A stretch of 64,000 bases of DNA, from assembly GCA_947095585.1 (NCBI GenBank), contig OX352766.1, positions 22,744,939 through 22,808,938 of the forward strand, given 5' to 3'. The notes below the pieces were generated by a model. It was not told the origin of the DNA. It searched no databases and was given only the letters and a program-made list of their open reading frames with translations. Numbering within the stretch: position 1 is the first letter of the stretch; each line of letters opens with the position of its first letter. Of the stretch, positions 63,996 through 64,000 are shown in pieces. The DNA comes from Nephrocerus scutellatus (taxonomy: Eukaryota > Arthropoda > Insecta > Diptera > Pipunculidae). The position numbers and the translations under genes were made by a program.

Positions 63996-64000
63996 CAAAT

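Larger units (their letters stand above)
58299..64000 (+). repeat. Family-2 (V) satellite block, full-length 156-bp monomers
   Basis: From 58,299 monomers read TAACTGTAATATGTAACGC, GTCCAATTGTGTC, TTCAATCAAATTTG and CTTGGAACCATTTC, with TTAGCTTAC common. Two L or chimeric monomers interrupt at 58,611-58,922, and the two V monomers before them are repeated at 58,923 (offset 624). A 152-bp subtype has lost 4 bp (AAAATTCAAATTTG), for example near 60,565, 61,490 and 61,645. Markers recur at whole-monomer spacing: ACGTGGAAAC at 60,421 and 61,041 (620 bp). These look like the full-length relatives from which S arose. The array continues past the window end. Confidence 0.94.

Noticed and set aside
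1..64000. CRISPR array, because of regular direct repeats
   Set aside because: The repeating unit is 88-156 bp with no unique spacers; neighbouring units are themselves near-identical. It is satellite DNA.
1..64000. CENP-B box in the monomer
   Set aside because: The only TTCG is in ATTTCGAAGTTC or ATTTCGATGTTC, and the required CGGG part does not follow. I see no match in either family.
1..64000. Inverted segments within the array
   Set aside because: Every monomer I followed reads in the same direction, and the insertion flanks keep that direction.

Overview
The window is satellite DNA almost from end to end. About 63 kb of the 64 kb is one head-to-tail array of AT-rich monomers (about 25% G+C in the monomer I counted), all in the same orientation, running off both ends of the window. 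I see no protein-coding gene, rRNA, tRNA or CRISPR array. The host is a eukaryote, probably an animal. I cannot name the species. An array of this size and order fits a centromeric or pericentromeric block, but nothing here proves that location.

Four monomer forms build the array, all phased here on the motif TGACCTTCTC or CGACCTTCTT. L is 156 bp (family 1, with GTTCAATTGTTTC and TTAAATTAAATTTG). V is 156 bp (family 2, with GTCCAATTGTGTC and TTCAATCAAATTTG). S is 140 bp, a family-2-like monomer that has lost 16 bp. T is 88 bp, a family-1 monomer that has lost 68 bp. Chimeras between the families are common.

Layout: 1-1,824 is uniform L with a partly dimeric 312-bp pattern. 1,825-2,528 is five S monomers. 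2,529-10,875 is mostly L with multi-monomer repeats. 10,876-11,782 is the only non-satellite DNA, an insertion of about 0.9 kb that may be a non-autonomous Helentron-like element. 11,783-19,003 mixes L and S and holds a 904-bp six-monomer repeat. 19,004-40,361 is dominated by large, nearly identical duplications with offsets 3,947, 4,212, 780 and 1,912 bp. 40,362-41,873 is a short unordered linker. 41,874-50,524 is the most ordered part: three copies of a 748-bp five-monomer unit, then triplets of a 384-bp T-S-L unit nested in a 1,760-bp unit. 50,525-56,100 carries four copies of a module with a 12-bp deletion. 56,100-58,298 has a 624-bp four-monomer unit. From 58,299 the array changes to full-length V monomers and is almost pure V from 58,923 to the window end.

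The mixture of monomer forms, chimeras, deletion variants and nested duplications records repeated unequal exchange and conversion. The only sequence that might encode or once have encoded something is the insertion, and its open frames are short and unsupported.
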